64,000 nt of DNA, from contig NZ_CP100604.1 in the NCBI RefSeq assembly GCF_031202265.1, positions 6,058,501 to 6,122,500 on the forward strand, read 5' to 3'. This DNA comes from Bradyrhizobium sp. Ash2021. Its GTDB lineage: Bacteria; Pseudomonadota; Alphaproteobacteria; Rhizobiales; Xanthobacteraceae. Under the pieces are notes generated by a model, which saw only the letters and a program-made list of their open reading frames with translations, searched no databases and was not told where the DNA came from. Shown here piece by piece: positions 44,720-53,972 of this stretch (the first letter of the stretch is position 1; each line of letters opens with the position of its first letter). A program made the position numbers and the translations under genes.

Positions 44720-47178
44720 GAGGTCACGATGCCTTTCCATTGAATGTTGCGGAAGAGAACACGGCCGGTATGCGTCTGTAGTCCGATGAATCGAGGGTCC
44801 TGGGGACTTGACGGAAGTCCGCGACGCGGAGACTGCGGATCGCCCGTGAAATGGAAAAGATTTACCGTCTGTCCGTTCAGAGCAACCCTGACGTCAGCGC
44901 CATCGACGGTGATCTCATAGTCATTCCATTCTCCTACCGGATACACGATCAGCGGACCGTCAGTCGGGCCCTTGAAGGAGTAGATGGCACCGGTTCTGTG
45001 GATCGGCGCATTGTCTGGACGGGCCAACTGGTCGATCTGTATCTCGAAGCCGAAGTTGACGCCGACGTAGGCGGTGTTGTCGTAGCCTTCGTGCCTCGGG
45101 TCCGGGAAGGCGATAAATACTCCCGAATTGTCGTCGGGTGCCGTCATCATCCACTGCAGCCGCAATACATAGCTGGCGGGCGTCGGTCGCGTAAGCCAGA
45201 GAAGGCCGAGATCCGTCCCGACCCGTCCCTCCAACACACCCCGTCGAACCCAAAAGGAGCCGGGGTCGTCTCGCCCAGGTTGGTTGCTGATCGTCGACAT
45301 AGTCCAGTCGCCGAGCGAGATGCCGTCGAACAAGCTTTCGAAACCCGCGTCTGCCGTGAAGGCCGGCGGGGCCATGATAAAGTCACCGGTGCGCCGCGAC
45401 AGCGCGATGCCGGTGAGCATCGGGTTGGGTGAGCCGGTGCTCGGGAAAAGCGCGGGCCCGGCCGCGTACAGATTATCGGTATGATGGAAACGACCCTGAT
45501 GATCCGTAACGCTTCGCGTCGGATCAGTTCCCATCCAGAGCGTTCCGGCTTCATGATGCGTGGTTCCCAATCCGTCGCGATTGGTTTGGATGACCTGCAT
45601 GGGCTGCCCGTTGGCGAATATTGCCGCCACCTTCTGCATGGCCGCATCCATGGCGTTCCAGAGTTCCTGATCGCGTGGGGTCTGTGTGAGCAAGACGGAT
45701 GCGCGACGGACTCCGTATTCGTCCGTTCGGGTACTCAACTCGACACGACTTGGATGCGCGCCGGCGTTCGCGGGATCGGCGGGCTCCATTTCCCCAAGGC
45801 CGCGGATCGCGATCGCCACGTGAGTATCCGTCGAGGTGCGCAGTTGGTCGTAGAAGTCGACATCGGGAACTTTGCGGTAGAGTTCGTCCTCGGCACCGAC
45901 GGTGTTACCGCCTCCGCTCGCCGATATCTGAAGGTGGAATCGGCCGAGCAAATCACCGTTTTGCCGCGTAGCGCGCCCCTTTACGAACAGCGCCGCCGTT
46001 TGTAGTTCGTTCGCCGCGGCCGAGAGGCCGGATATCGCCGCCCGGGGCACGCGGATGACGAGGTTCGAGCGAAGATGCGCTATCAAGTTCTTGCCGATGA
46101 GCGGCAAGGTGGGAAGACCGGTCCCTTCAAACGAGGCCAAAGCCAGTCTCGCGTTTTCGATGGTACCGAGAGCGATGACGACGGTGCCGCCGGGTGCAAG
46201 GTCGATAGGCCCCTGGCTTGTATCGATGCCCGTGACCCGCCACGTGCCGGCGGCAGTCGGAACGGTCCGCAGCGACAGCACATGAGCGTCCGGCAGAATC
46301 ATGAATTCCTTGGCGGTATCGTTGCCGTTCGAATCGCTTGCAGCGGTTCGGGCGGCCTTCGTCAAAAGCGGCACCACGCTGAATTTGTTCAGCGGGAAAA
46401 AACCCGCGTGAGGAGGCCGCGCCTGGACCGCGAGTGGTGCCTCGAGCTTCAGAAGATTCAACAGGTCGGCTTGAGAAAGGCCACCGGTCGAGGTTAGACC
46501 GAGCAATTGCGCCGGATCGGAGCCCGGCTTGAGAAGTGGGGACGGCGGGAGGGCATTCAGGGAAAACACATTTGGGACGCTGGCAAGATTGTCGAAGAGC
46601 TGGCGTCGCAAGCCGTTCTGTAGCTCACCTGAAATGAAATCGTTCGCCTCATCGACACCGATCTGCCTTGAGCTTTCGTCGAAATATCTCCCGTTCAAAT
46701 CGGCGACCGTGGTCGCGGGCCAGGTCGCCATCTCCTCGTTCAACAGTTGAGGGGACCACCCTCCCCAAAAAAGAGATCTACCCCCGAGCGTGTAGGCGAG
46801 CCCCTTGAACGGGATAGCCGACTTCCAGGGAATGCCCCAGACTTCGTTCTGCGGCTTCTCCGGTTGCGGCGCGTTTTCATTGAGAAAAAATGGGTTTTGC
46901 GGATCGGTAAAACCCTGGATCCCGGTGTTTTGTACGTGCTCCGGGACCGTGAACAGGCCAGCTTCGACGACCAGCGTGCGCAATCCACCACCCGCTTGTT
47001 TCTGACGGAACCAAAGGTGTTCCGCGATCGCGGAGCCGAAGGTTCCCCCGCCCACGATGATGAAGTCGAACGGACGCCCGCCTGCGGACTTCCACGCATC
47101 GACCTCCGTGAGGTTGTTGCACAGATAGCGGCCTTGGACGTCTTTGGTGAACGAGGTCCTCTCCGTAGTGGTAGGCAT
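44716..47178 (-). CDS. GMC-family FAD oxidoreductase fused to a 3-keto-disaccharide hydrolase (DUF1080) domain
   Basis: 820 residues. Residues about 36-605 are a GMC flavoenzyme: FDFIIVGGGTFGSAIAEHL binds FAD, and the catalytic pair is H541/H542 in TTHHEAG with N585 in SPNPMLTG, as in pyranose oxidases. Residues about 613-818 are a DUF1080 (3-keto-disaccharide hydrolase) jelly-roll: FESLFDGISLGDW, GVFIAFP, a NDYEITVDG segment and GLQTHTGRVLFRNI. No signal peptide. RBS GGAGGA precedes ATG. The fusion suggests C3 oxidation and cleavage of a glycoside by one protein. Confidence 0.9.
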   Translation of the reverse strand: MPTTTERTSFTKDVQGRYLCNNLTEVDAWKSAGGRPFDFIIVGGGTFGSAIAEHLWFRQKQAGGGLRTLVVEAGLFTVPEHVQNTGIQGFTDPQNPFFLNENAPQPEKPQNEVWGIPWKSAIPFKGLAYTLGGRSLFWGGWSPQLLNEEMATWPATTVADLNGRYFDESSRQIGVDEANDFISGELQNGLRRQLFDNLASVPNVFSLNALPPSPLLKPGSDPAQLLGLTSTGGLSQADLLNLLKLEAPLAVQARPPHAGFFPLNKFSVVPLLTKAARTAASDSNGNDTAKEFMILPDAHVLSLRTVPTAAGTWRVTGIDTSQGPIDLAPGGTVVIALGTIENARLALASFEGTGLPTLPLIGKNLIAHLRSNLVIRVPRAAISGLSAAANELQTAALFVKGRATRQNGDLLGRFHLQISASGGGNTVGAEDELYRKVPDVDFYDQLRTSTDTHVAIAIRGLGEMEPADPANAGAHPSRVELSTRTDEYGVRRASVLLTQTPRDQELWNAMDAAMQKVAAIFANGQPMQVIQTNRDGLGTTHHEAGTLWMGTDPTRSVTDHQGRFHHTDNLYAAGPALFPSTGSPNPMLTGIALSRRTGDFIMAPPAFTADAGFESLFDGISLGDWTMSTISNQPGRDDPGSFWVRRGVLEGRVGTDLGLLWLTRPTPASYVLRLQWMMTAPDDNSGVFIAFPDPRHEGYDNTAYVGVNFGFEIQIDQLARPDNAPIHRTGAIYSFKGPTDGPLIVYPVGEWNDYEITVDGADVRVALNGQTVNLFHFTGDPQSPRRGLPSSPQDPRFIGLQTHTGRVLFRNIQWKGIVTS

Positions 47179-47780
47179 GGTCCGTCCTCCTGATACAATT
47201 CTCTAGCCAGCGTTCGGCCAAGAACAAGAATTCAGGTCCGGGACCGTGATCCAAAAATTTCAACCCATCTTTCAAAGGGCTTGGATCAGACCCGATTAGC
47301 AACGGCGATGCAGAGAGACGCTTCTTCCCAGAGAAACCAATTCTAGGTAGCTATCCGTGTGCCTTGCGGAATGACATCACGATCTTCCTCAACCTAAAAT
47401 GATCTAGTTCACAGAATGCTCTTACTTTGGGGGTGACGCAATGGCGTACACGGGGTCCCAAATGAATATTGATAGGAGACGGATACGTCCGCGGCGGCTG
47501 GCCTGCTCCGCGAACGTCGGTTGGCCTATTTTGGGACTGCGAGCCTACCTATTGGCTGACATCCCGCCCGGAATCGACGATTTTACGTCGCACGCGACGC
47601 CTTCGTGCAACGGATCGAGGATGCAGCTCTAGCTAACTTACTTTCACCGTGGCGGCGAGCGTTGGCGACTAGGTAATCAGCACGTGACAGGGCCGCCTCG
47701 CAAACGGCGGAACCGTTGTCTCGAAGGGCAGTTGGTGCCGGAGCGTGATGTCGCAGTTCGCTTAACCAGGAGGACGGATC
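47179..47780. other. 600-base intergenic region between divergent genes
   Basis: Lies between the GMC-DUF1080 start and the PepSY start and should contain both promoters. No coding frame with family similarity, no RNA fold and no repeat was recognised. Confidence 0.4.
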
Positions 47781-48017
47781 ATGTCGACGCGAACAATCTT
47801 TCAAATGGTCCTTTGGTGTCTGATGATATTTGGCATCTTCTCGCCTGCCCATGCCCTGACCCAGGATGAGCTTGTAGCCAAACTTGAAGCCGCGGGCTAT
47901 TCGCAAGTCCGGGACATCAAATCCACGGCCGAAGGTATCTCCGTCAAGGCGACGAAAGACGGTAAGGACATTTCTCTCGTCGTCGACAGCAGCGGCCAAG
48001 TCAAGGAACGGAAGTAG
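47781..48017 (+). CDS. Small periplasmic PepSY-domain protein
   Basis: 78 residues with a signal peptide (1-25, ending AHA) and one PepSY-like repeat (DELVAKLEAAGYSQVRDIK, then DISLVVDSSGQV). PepSY proteins bind or inhibit envelope proteases or sensors. The start has AGGAGG eight bases upstream. It stands alone before the alpha/beta hydrolase. Confidence 0.8.
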   Translation: MSTRTIFQMVLWCLMIFGIFSPAHALTQDELVAKLEAAGYSQVRDIKSTAEGISVKATKDGKDISLVVDSSGQVKERK

Positions 48018-48179
48018 ACCATGCGTGAGTTCATCAGCTTGCGCATGGTCGTGGATCGAAGTCCCCGGCGTTCTGGGCGTAGATCTTTTGCGGTGCTCTC
48101 GTTCGAGTATCTCGCTGCAACAGGTAGCGACCTCATTTCTGCGATGGACCAGCCGGGTGAGCCTATCTAAGATGTATCG

Positions 48180-49040
48180 ATGCCGTCGCTCGAACAGATC
48201 ACGATCGCTCCCGGCCTGACCTTCGACGCCCTCACCGCCGGCGAGCCTGGCGCACCGCTGGTGTTGCTGCTGCACGGCTTTGCAGAATCGATGCATTGCT
48301 GGCGCGCGCAGCTCGGCGCCCTCGGTGATATGGGCTATCGCGCGATCGCGCCGAGCCAACGCGGCTATTCGCCGGACGCGCGGCCGGATCCGAACGACAC
48401 TGCCAACTATCATATCGACCGCTTGATGGACGACGCGATGGCGATCGCGGCAGCCGCCGGCTACGGCGATGCGCGCTTTCATCTCGTCGGCCACGACTGG
48501 GGCGGCAGCATCGCGTGGGCGCTGGCCGATCGCCATCACGGGCGCGTGGCGTCGCTCACCATTCTCTCGCGGCCGCACCCGAACGCATTCAACCGCGCGC
48601 TGCTCATGATCGACGGCGATCAGGCACAGCGCTCGCGACACCACAAGGCGTTTCTCGAACCGGATGCCGCCGATATCGTGCTTGCCGACGATGCCAAATG
48701 GCTGCGCGAGCGCCTGGCGGCCAATGGCGTTCCCGCTGCCGCGATCGAGGCGCATCTCGCCGTGCTCGGCAACAAGGACGCGATGGAAGCCGCACTGGCC
48801 TGGTATCGCGCGCGCGGCGCGATCCGCGGTCCCCTCGGGCCGATCCGCGTGCCCACGCTCTTCATCTGGGGCGATGCCGACGATACCGTCGGGCGTGTCG
48901 CCGCCGAAGGCACGGTGGATTTCATCGCGGCGCCCTATCGCTTCGAGGTTCTGCCCGGTGTCGGGCATTTTGCGGCGGATCAGGCGCCCGATCGGGTCTG
49001 CGAATTATTGCTGGAGCATGTGGCGGAACATCCGGCCTGA
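48180..49040 (+). CDS. Alpha/beta hydrolase (epoxide hydrolase-like)
   Basis: 286 residues. LLLHGFAESMHCW carries the oxyanion HGF motif, the nucleophile elbow is GHDWGG with Asp (near 105) as in epoxide hydrolases and haloalkane dehalogenases, the acid is in WGDADD (near 231) and the His in GVGHF (near 262). A cap domain lies between about 130 and 215. The Asp nucleophile argues against an esterase. Natural substrate unknown. Confidence 0.88.
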   Translation: MPSLEQITIAPGLTFDALTAGEPGAPLVLLLHGFAESMHCWRAQLGALGDMGYRAIAPSQRGYSPDARPDPNDTANYHIDRLMDDAMAIAAAAGYGDARFHLVGHDWGGSIAWALADRHHGRVASLTILSRPHPNAFNRALLMIDGDQAQRSRHHKAFLEPDAADIVLADDAKWLRERLAANGVPAAAIEAHLAVLGNKDAMEAALAWYRARGAIRGPLGPIRVPTLFIWGDADDTVGRVAAEGTVDFIAAPYRFEVLPGVGHFAADQAPDRVCELLLEHVAEHPA

Positions 49041-49087
49041 CGATCGATCCAAAGCTGAGCAGCCCACGACGATCCCCGCCTGCTTTG

Positions 49088-49747
49088 TCAGGCCGCCCGG
49101 GCCATCCCGGCCACGCGCTCCCAGGTGGTTGCCTTCATGCTTGGCCGAGCCGCCATCCGCGCCAGCCAGGCGACGAGATTGGCATGCGGTGCGCCGAGGT
49201 CAGACCATTCCGGCGTGCCCGTGAAAAACTCCACCGCCGGAGCGAGCATGAGGTCCGCCAGCGATATGCTATCGCCCGCAAAGTAGTCTTGCCCGGCGAG
49301 AAGCCGCGCCAGCTCATCAAACACCGCGTGCGCCTTCGGCATCGCGGCTTCGATTGCCGCTTCGTCCGGTGTCAATCCCATCACCCGCGGGCCTACCACT
49401 CGATGAAAAATGATGACATTGCCGACACCGTGAAACAGATACCAGTCGTTGACATTCATCGCCTGGTCCATCCGCGCGGCGCGCCTGGGATCGGCGGGCG
49501 TAAGCAAGGGCGTCGGCAGTACGCGGTCGAGATAACGCAGGATGGCCTGGGTCTCGTACAGGAGAAAGCCGTCATGCTCCAGCACCGGCACCCGGCCGAA
49601 CGGATGCCGCGCCAGATGTTCGGGCGAACGGAGCGTGCCCGGCGCCACCGGCGCGAAGCGATACGACACGCCTTTCTCCTCCAGCGTCATCAACACCGCC
49701 CGTCCGAATGGGCTGCCCGGTATCGAATGGACTGTAAATTCCGACAT
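49088..49747 (-). CDS. Glutathione S-transferase family protein
   Basis: 219 residues from ATG 49747 with GAGGAG nearby. The N-terminal fold has GSPFGRAVLMTLEEKG, GRVPVLEHDGF with cis-Pro and YETQAILRYLDRV; the helical domain has ISLADLMLAPAV. This is the theta/phi-like layout. Last gene of the ArsR-SRPBCC-GST operon, 29 bases after the SRPBCC stop. Confidence 0.9.
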   Translation of the reverse strand: MSEFTVHSIPGSPFGRAVLMTLEEKGVSYRFAPVAPGTLRSPEHLARHPFGRVPVLEHDGFLLYETQAILRYLDRVLPTPLLTPADPRRAARMDQAMNVNDWYLFHGVGNVIIFHRVVGPRVMGLTPDEAAIEAAMPKAHAVFDELARLLAGQDYFAGDSISLADLMLAPAVEFFTGTPEWSDLGAPHANLVAWLARMAARPSMKATTWERVAGMARAA

Positions 49748-49776
49748 GACTGTCTCCTCTTCTGGACTGCTGACTT

Positions 49777-50262
49777 TCAAGCCTCGGTTTTGCCGAGTTC
49801 GGCCTGCTGCGCGAAGCGCTGCATCAGGCCAGGCCAGCCGCCGTCGACGTCCCTGCGCATCGAAGCCCCGGCGTCCGCACCCATCGTCTCGAACTTGTGG
49901 TGAAGCAGCTCGACATGGGTCGCGTCCGGCCCGTCGGCGGCAAAGCGAACGTCGACCTCCGATTTCATCGCGGCGTCAGGCTTCCACTGGGCGTTGACCT
50001 GCCACAGCATCACTAGCCGATGCGGCGGCTCCCACAGCGTGATCGTGGCGACGCTGGTCTCGGTGCCGTCCTCGGCTATTTCCAGCCAGCGGCCGCCGAG
50101 CTGCGGCTCCATCAACACCTTCTGAATCGGCTTCTTGCCGACGCCGTGATCGTACGGCCACCAGCGCGTCAGGCCGCTGGTGAAGACCTCGAACGCATGC
50201 TCGATCGGCGCCTTGACGCGAATGGTTTTGCGGACGGGCGCGATGATGGTCACCTCAGTCAT
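49777..50262 (-). CDS. SRPBCC (AHSA1-type) domain protein
   Basis: 161 residues from ATG 50262. Helix-grip fold: IRVKAPIEHAFEVFTSGLTRWWP at the N-terminus, GGRWLEIAEDGTE in the middle, and a long C-terminal helix (GGWPGLMQRFAQQAE). Binds a hydrophobic ligand. ArsR-SRPBCC pairs are common, with the SRPBCC protein as the regulated gene. It overlaps the ArsR gene by four bases. Confidence 0.9.
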   Translation of the reverse strand: MTEVTIIAPVRKTIRVKAPIEHAFEVFTSGLTRWWPYDHGVGKKPIQKVLMEPQLGGRWLEIAEDGTETSVATITLWEPPHRLVMLWQVNAQWKPDAAMKSEVDVRFAADGPDATHVELLHHKFETMGADAGASMRRDVDGGWPGLMQRFAQQAELGKTEA

Positions 50263-50582
50263 TTCTTCCTCTTGGCGTCGATGTGGGACTTTTCCACTTC
50301 CGCCTTGAATGCGTCGAGTGCATTGCTCCAGAAACTGTCCAGCCATTCGCGCAATTCCACCAGGCCCTCGCGCCGAAGCGAGTAGATCCGGCGGACGCCC
50401 TCGCTGCGCTCGTCGACCAGGCCCGCACCCTTCAGGACCTTTAGATGTTGCGACACCGCCGGCCGCGACACCGGCAACCCGGCGGCAATCGCATTCACCG
50501 GACGCGGTCCGGCGCGGAGGCGCTCGAACACCTCCCGCCGCGTCGGGTCCGCCAATACCATGAGCGCGCTTCCGTAAGCCAT
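50259..50582 (-). CDS. ArsR-family winged-helix repressor
   Basis: 107 residues. LADPTRREVFERL and the HTH VNAIAAGLPVSRPAVSQHLKVL (about 29-50) are typical. There is no CxC metal-binding motif, so it is not an arsenic sensor. It belongs to the type paired with SRPBCC genes. First gene of the operon. A perfect inverted repeat lies just before the start. Confidence 0.92.
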   Translation of the reverse strand: MAYGSALMVLADPTRREVFERLRAGPRPVNAIAAGLPVSRPAVSQHLKVLKGAGLVDERSEGVRRIYSLRREGLVELREWLDSFWSNALDAFKAEVEKSHIDAKRKK

Positions 50583-50590
50583 GACTAACG

Positions 50591-50606
50591 GTAAGCTATG
50601 GCTTAC
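50591..50606. promoter_or_regulatory. Operator GTAAGC-TATG-GCTTAC of the ArsR operon
   Basis: Perfect 6-bp arms eight bases upstream of the ArsR start. A further GTAAGCC half-site overlaps the first codons. Position fits autorepression. Confidence 0.7.
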
Positions 50607-50640
50607 GCAATGTCAAGCACGCGTTGATTTCGGTTCAGCA

Positions 50641-50677
50641 AACGAAAACGGCGCCGCTTGCAATGGCGGCGCCGTTC
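50641..50677 (-). terminator. Rho-independent terminator of the ABC substrate-binding protein gene
   Basis: Read on the minus strand: AACGGCGCCGC, a loop, GCGGCGCCGTT, then TTCGTTT. An 11-bp stem about 70 bases after the stop codon. Confidence 0.75.
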
Positions 50678-50745
50678 GAAATTCTTGCATAGAGGTGGGC
50701 TACGATCGCAGCTGATCAGGTGCAGGAGCGTTGTTGGTCCTCACC

Positions 50746-52350
50746 TCACTCCGACTTGTCGATGTTCCAGAAGATCGGCGTGGCCGGACCATCGAGCACG
50801 CCGGTCAGCGACTTCCGCCACACGCTCGGCGCCAGATATTGCCCGAGCGGGATGTAGATCACCTGCTCATAGGCTTCCTTCTGGATGTCGGCGGCGATCT
50901 TCTTCTGTTCGTCCGGCGAGGACGAGCGTGCAAAGGCGTCCTTCAGCGCTTCGATCTTGGCGTCTTCCGCCCAGCCGAACCAGCCGCCATTCTTGCCGCG
51001 GCCGCCGATCGAGAAGTTGGCGATCGGGTTCAACACGTCGGCAGCAACCCAATTGGTGAAGAACATGTTCCAGCCGCCTTCCTTCGGCGGCTTCTGGCTG
51101 GCGCGGCGGGTCACCACGGTCTGCCAGTCGGTGGCCTGCAGATCCACCTTGAAGCCGGCGTCACGCAGCTGCTGCGCCGCCACCACCGGCTGCGCTTTCA
51201 GCGTCACGACATCGCCGGGCGCCATGATGACGATCGGCGTGCCGTCATAGCCGGATTCGGCCAGCGCCTTTTTCGCTGCCGCCATGCCATTGCCCTTCAC
51301 CAGCGTCTCCGAGCCTTCCTCGGTCGCCAGCGGCGTGCCGCAGACGAAGAACGCACCGCAGATCTTGTAATAGTCGGGATTGCCGACCAGCGCATCCAGC
51401 ACATCCTTCTGATTGATCGCCAGGAGCGCAGCGCGGCGAACCTTGACGTTATCGAACGGCGGATAGAGGAAATTCATCCGGCCCAGCGTCTGAAAGCCGA
51501 ACTTGTTCAGCGTTTCGATCTTCAAGTCCTTGCTGGCCGAGAGCACCGGTAGCAGATCGAAAGGGGGAGCCTCCATGAAGTCGATGTCGCCGGATTGCAG
51601 CGCGTTCACCGCGGTCTGCGCATCCGCCATCGTGATCCATTCGACACGGTCGACCTTCACCACCTTGCCGCCGGCGGTCCAGCTCGCCGGTTCCTTGCGC
51701 GGCACGTAGTCGGTGTTCTTTTCATAGACCGCCTTCACGCCCGGCTGGAATTCAGCCTGCACGAACTTGAAGGGACCGGATCCGATCTGCTCCTTGATCT
51801 GCTGGCCGGCAGGCGTCACCGCCAACCGCTTGGGCATCATGAACGGAACATAGGACGACGGCTTGCCGATGGAATCCAGCACCAGGCCGTAGGGCTCCTT
51901 CAGTTTCAGCGCGAAGCTCTTGGCGTCGATGGGCTCGATGCTGGCGGTGAAGTCCATCAGCTTCTGACCCATATTGTCGTTTTTGCCCCAGCGCTTCAGC
52001 GACGCCACGCAATCTTCCGCCGTCACCGGCGTGCCGTCATGCCACTTCAGGCCGTCGCGCAAAGTGAAAGTGTAGGTGAGCTTGTCATCGCTGATCTTCC
52101 AGTCCGCCATCTGCGGCTGGATCTTGAAGTTGGCGTCAGTGGCGAGCAGCGTGTCGTAGACCATGTAGCCGTGATCGCGCGTGATGTAGGCGGTGGTGAA
52201 CAAGGGATCGATGACGCGCAGATCGGAATGCATCACGGCGGTGATGGTCTTGCCGGCGGCAAAGGCCTGCGACGTCAGCGCCGCCGAAAGCGCGGCAATG
52301 GATAACACCGACGCTAGCGCGGTACGTTTCCAACTAAAGGTTTGGAACAT
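50746..52350 (-). CDS. ABC transporter substrate-binding protein (DppA/OppA family)
   Basis: 534 residues from ATG 52350 with AGGAGA upstream. Signal peptide 1-32 (ending AFAA). Family 5 solute-binding domain with KWHDGTPVTAEDCVASLKRW near 100 and an RRAALLAINQKDV segment near 300. It binds peptides or similar compounds in the periplasm for the permeases at 53973-57501, although it is on the opposite strand and separated by the M20 gene. A terminator follows. Confidence 0.92.
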   Translation of the reverse strand: MFQTFSWKRTALASVLSIAALSAALTSQAFAAGKTITAVMHSDLRVIDPLFTTAYITRDHGYMVYDTLLATDANFKIQPQMADWKISDDKLTYTFTLRDGLKWHDGTPVTAEDCVASLKRWGKNDNMGQKLMDFTASIEPIDAKSFALKLKEPYGLVLDSIGKPSSYVPFMMPKRLAVTPAGQQIKEQIGSGPFKFVQAEFQPGVKAVYEKNTDYVPRKEPASWTAGGKVVKVDRVEWITMADAQTAVNALQSGDIDFMEAPPFDLLPVLSASKDLKIETLNKFGFQTLGRMNFLYPPFDNVKVRRAALLAINQKDVLDALVGNPDYYKICGAFFVCGTPLATEEGSETLVKGNGMAAAKKALAESGYDGTPIVIMAPGDVVTLKAQPVVAAQQLRDAGFKVDLQATDWQTVVTRRASQKPPKEGGWNMFFTNWVAADVLNPIANFSIGGRGKNGGWFGWAEDAKIEALKDAFARSSSPDEQKKIAADIQKEAYEQVIYIPLGQYLAPSVWRKSLTGVLDGPATPIFWNIDKSE

Positions 52351-52617
52351 TCGTGTCTCTCCTGACGTGAAACTGGTCAAAGCCCGCTTACTGATTATGC
52401 ATGAGGTTCGTTATTTAGGCGAACTAACATGCTGTAAGGCTTGCATACTCGAGACTTGCACCAAGCGTGTGGCGCGTCAATCCGGTTTTCGTCGAGATCA
52501 GACGTACACAAACGAATGGTGCGGGCTCGGCTATTTTGACTTTACAAATCCTCCACGGGCGACTTTCGTAACGCCGCGCAAAGCTGACGTCGCCTGCTGC
52601 AACGAAGAGAGATATTC

Positions 52618-53748
52618 ATGAATCCTGCCAATCTTCCCTTTGATTCCGAGACCATGCTGCAGGGACTGCGCGGCTGGGTGGAATGTGAAAGCCCGACCTG
52701 GGATGCCGCCGCGGTCGAGCGCATGCTCGATCTTGCCGCGCGCGACATGGCGATCATGGGCGCGACCATCGAGCGCATCGCCGGACGGCAGGGCTTTGCC
52801 GGCTGCGTCCGCGCCCGCTTTCCGCATCCCAAACAAGGCGAGCCGGGAATCCTGATTGCCGGCCATCTCGATACCGTGCATCCCGTCGGCACCATCGAGA
52901 AGCTGAAATGGCGGCGCGAAGGCGGCAAATGCTTCGGCCCCGGCATCTTCGACATGAAGGGCGGCAACTACCTCACCCTGGAAGCGATCCGGCAATTGGC
53001 GCGTGCCGCCTTCACGACGCCGCTGCCGATCACCGTGCTGTTCACCCCCGACGAAGAAGTCGGCACGCCATCCACCCGCGACATCATCGAGGCGGAGGCG
53101 GCGCGCAACAAATATGTGCTGGTGCCCGAGCCGGGGCGGCCCAACAACGGCGTCGTCACCGGGCGTTACGCGATCGCGCGCTTTAATCTCGAAGCTGTCG
53201 GCAAGCCGAGCCATGCCGGCGCCACGCTTTCCTCGGGCCGCTCGGCGATCCGCGAAATGGCGCGGCAAATCATCGCCATCGACGGCATGACGACCGAGGA
53301 CTGCACCTTCTCGGTCGGCATCGTGCATGGCGGCCAATGGGTCAATTGTGTCGCCACCACCTGCACCGGCGAAGCGCTCAGCATGGCCAAGCGGCAGGCC
53401 GATCTCGACCGCGGCGTCGAGCGCATGCTGGCGCTGTCCGGCAGCGCCAACGACGTGACGTTCAAGGTGACGCGCGGCGTCACCCGGCCGGTATGGGAGC
53501 CGGATGCCGGCACCCTGGCGCTGTATGAAAAGGCGCGCGGGCTGGCCACGGACATGGGCTTTGACCTTCCCCATGGCAGCGCCGGCGGCGGCTCCGACGG
53601 CAATTTCACCGGCGCGATGGGGATACCCACGCTCGACGGGCTCGGCGTCCGCGGGGCCGATGCGCATACGCTCAACGAGCATATCGAGGTCGATAGCCTG
53701 GCCGAGCGCGGCCGGCTGATGGCCGGGCTATTGGCGACGCTGGAGTGA
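52618..53748 (+). CDS. M20-family metallopeptidase (glutamate carboxypeptidase-like)
   Basis: 376 residues. Di-zinc ligands are visible: H and D in GHLDTVHP (about 82), D in GPGIFDMKGGN (about 113), E-E in TPDEEVG (about 143) and the C-terminal His in DAHTLNEH (about 355). A dimerisation domain lies between. Probably cleaves C-terminal glutamate or acyl-amino acids. It starts the plus-strand run, 267 bases from the divergent substrate-binding protein. Confidence 0.9.
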   Translation: MNPANLPFDSETMLQGLRGWVECESPTWDAAAVERMLDLAARDMAIMGATIERIAGRQGFAGCVRARFPHPKQGEPGILIAGHLDTVHPVGTIEKLKWRREGGKCFGPGIFDMKGGNYLTLEAIRQLARAAFTTPLPITVLFTPDEEVGTPSTRDIIEAEAARNKYVLVPEPGRPNNGVVTGRYAIARFNLEAVGKPSHAGATLSSGRSAIREMARQIIAIDGMTTEDCTFSVGIVHGGQWVNCVATTCTGEALSMAKRQADLDRGVERMLALSGSANDVTFKVTRGVTRPVWEPDAGTLALYEKARGLATDMGFDLPHGSAGGGSDGNFTGAMGIPTLDGLGVRGADAHTLNEHIEVDSLAERGRLMAGLLATLE

Positions 53749-53758
53749 CAATGAAAAC

Positions 53759-53861
53759 GTCATTCCGGGGCGATGCGAAGCATCGAACCCGGAATCTCGA
53801 GATTCCCCGGTGCGCAATTGCGCACCTGAGGTCTGGTGCTGGCGCACCATCCCGGAATGAC
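53759..53861. repeat. Interspersed palindromic repeat (GTCATTCCGG type), copy 1
   Basis: Begins GTCATTCCGGGGCGATG and ends CATCCCGGAATGAC, so the ends pair. Internal arms GATGCGAAGCATC, GTGCGCAATTGCGCAC and GGTGCTGGCGCACC fold into a branched hairpin. Related copies lie at 61766 and 62805. Typical of REP-like repeats in Bradyrhizobium genomes. Confidence 0.8.
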
Positions 53862-53972
53862 CGAGGCCTAGTGTGCAATGGCACGAGATTTGCTGACCTG
53901 ATAGGCTGCTGGCGGGGAACCTGGTTTGCGACAACCCAAACCCTGGGTTGGCGCGCTTTATGATGGACAAGC

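Noticed and set aside
47583..48968. 461-codon minus-strand frame
   Set aside because: Antisense to the PepSY and alpha/beta hydrolase genes, which have RBS and clear motifs.
48515..49903. 462-codon plus-strand frame
   Set aside because: Runs out of phase through the hydrolase and antisense to the GST. Arg-rich, no family.
52531..53682. 383-codon minus-strand frame
   Set aside because: Shadow of the M20 peptidase at 52618.
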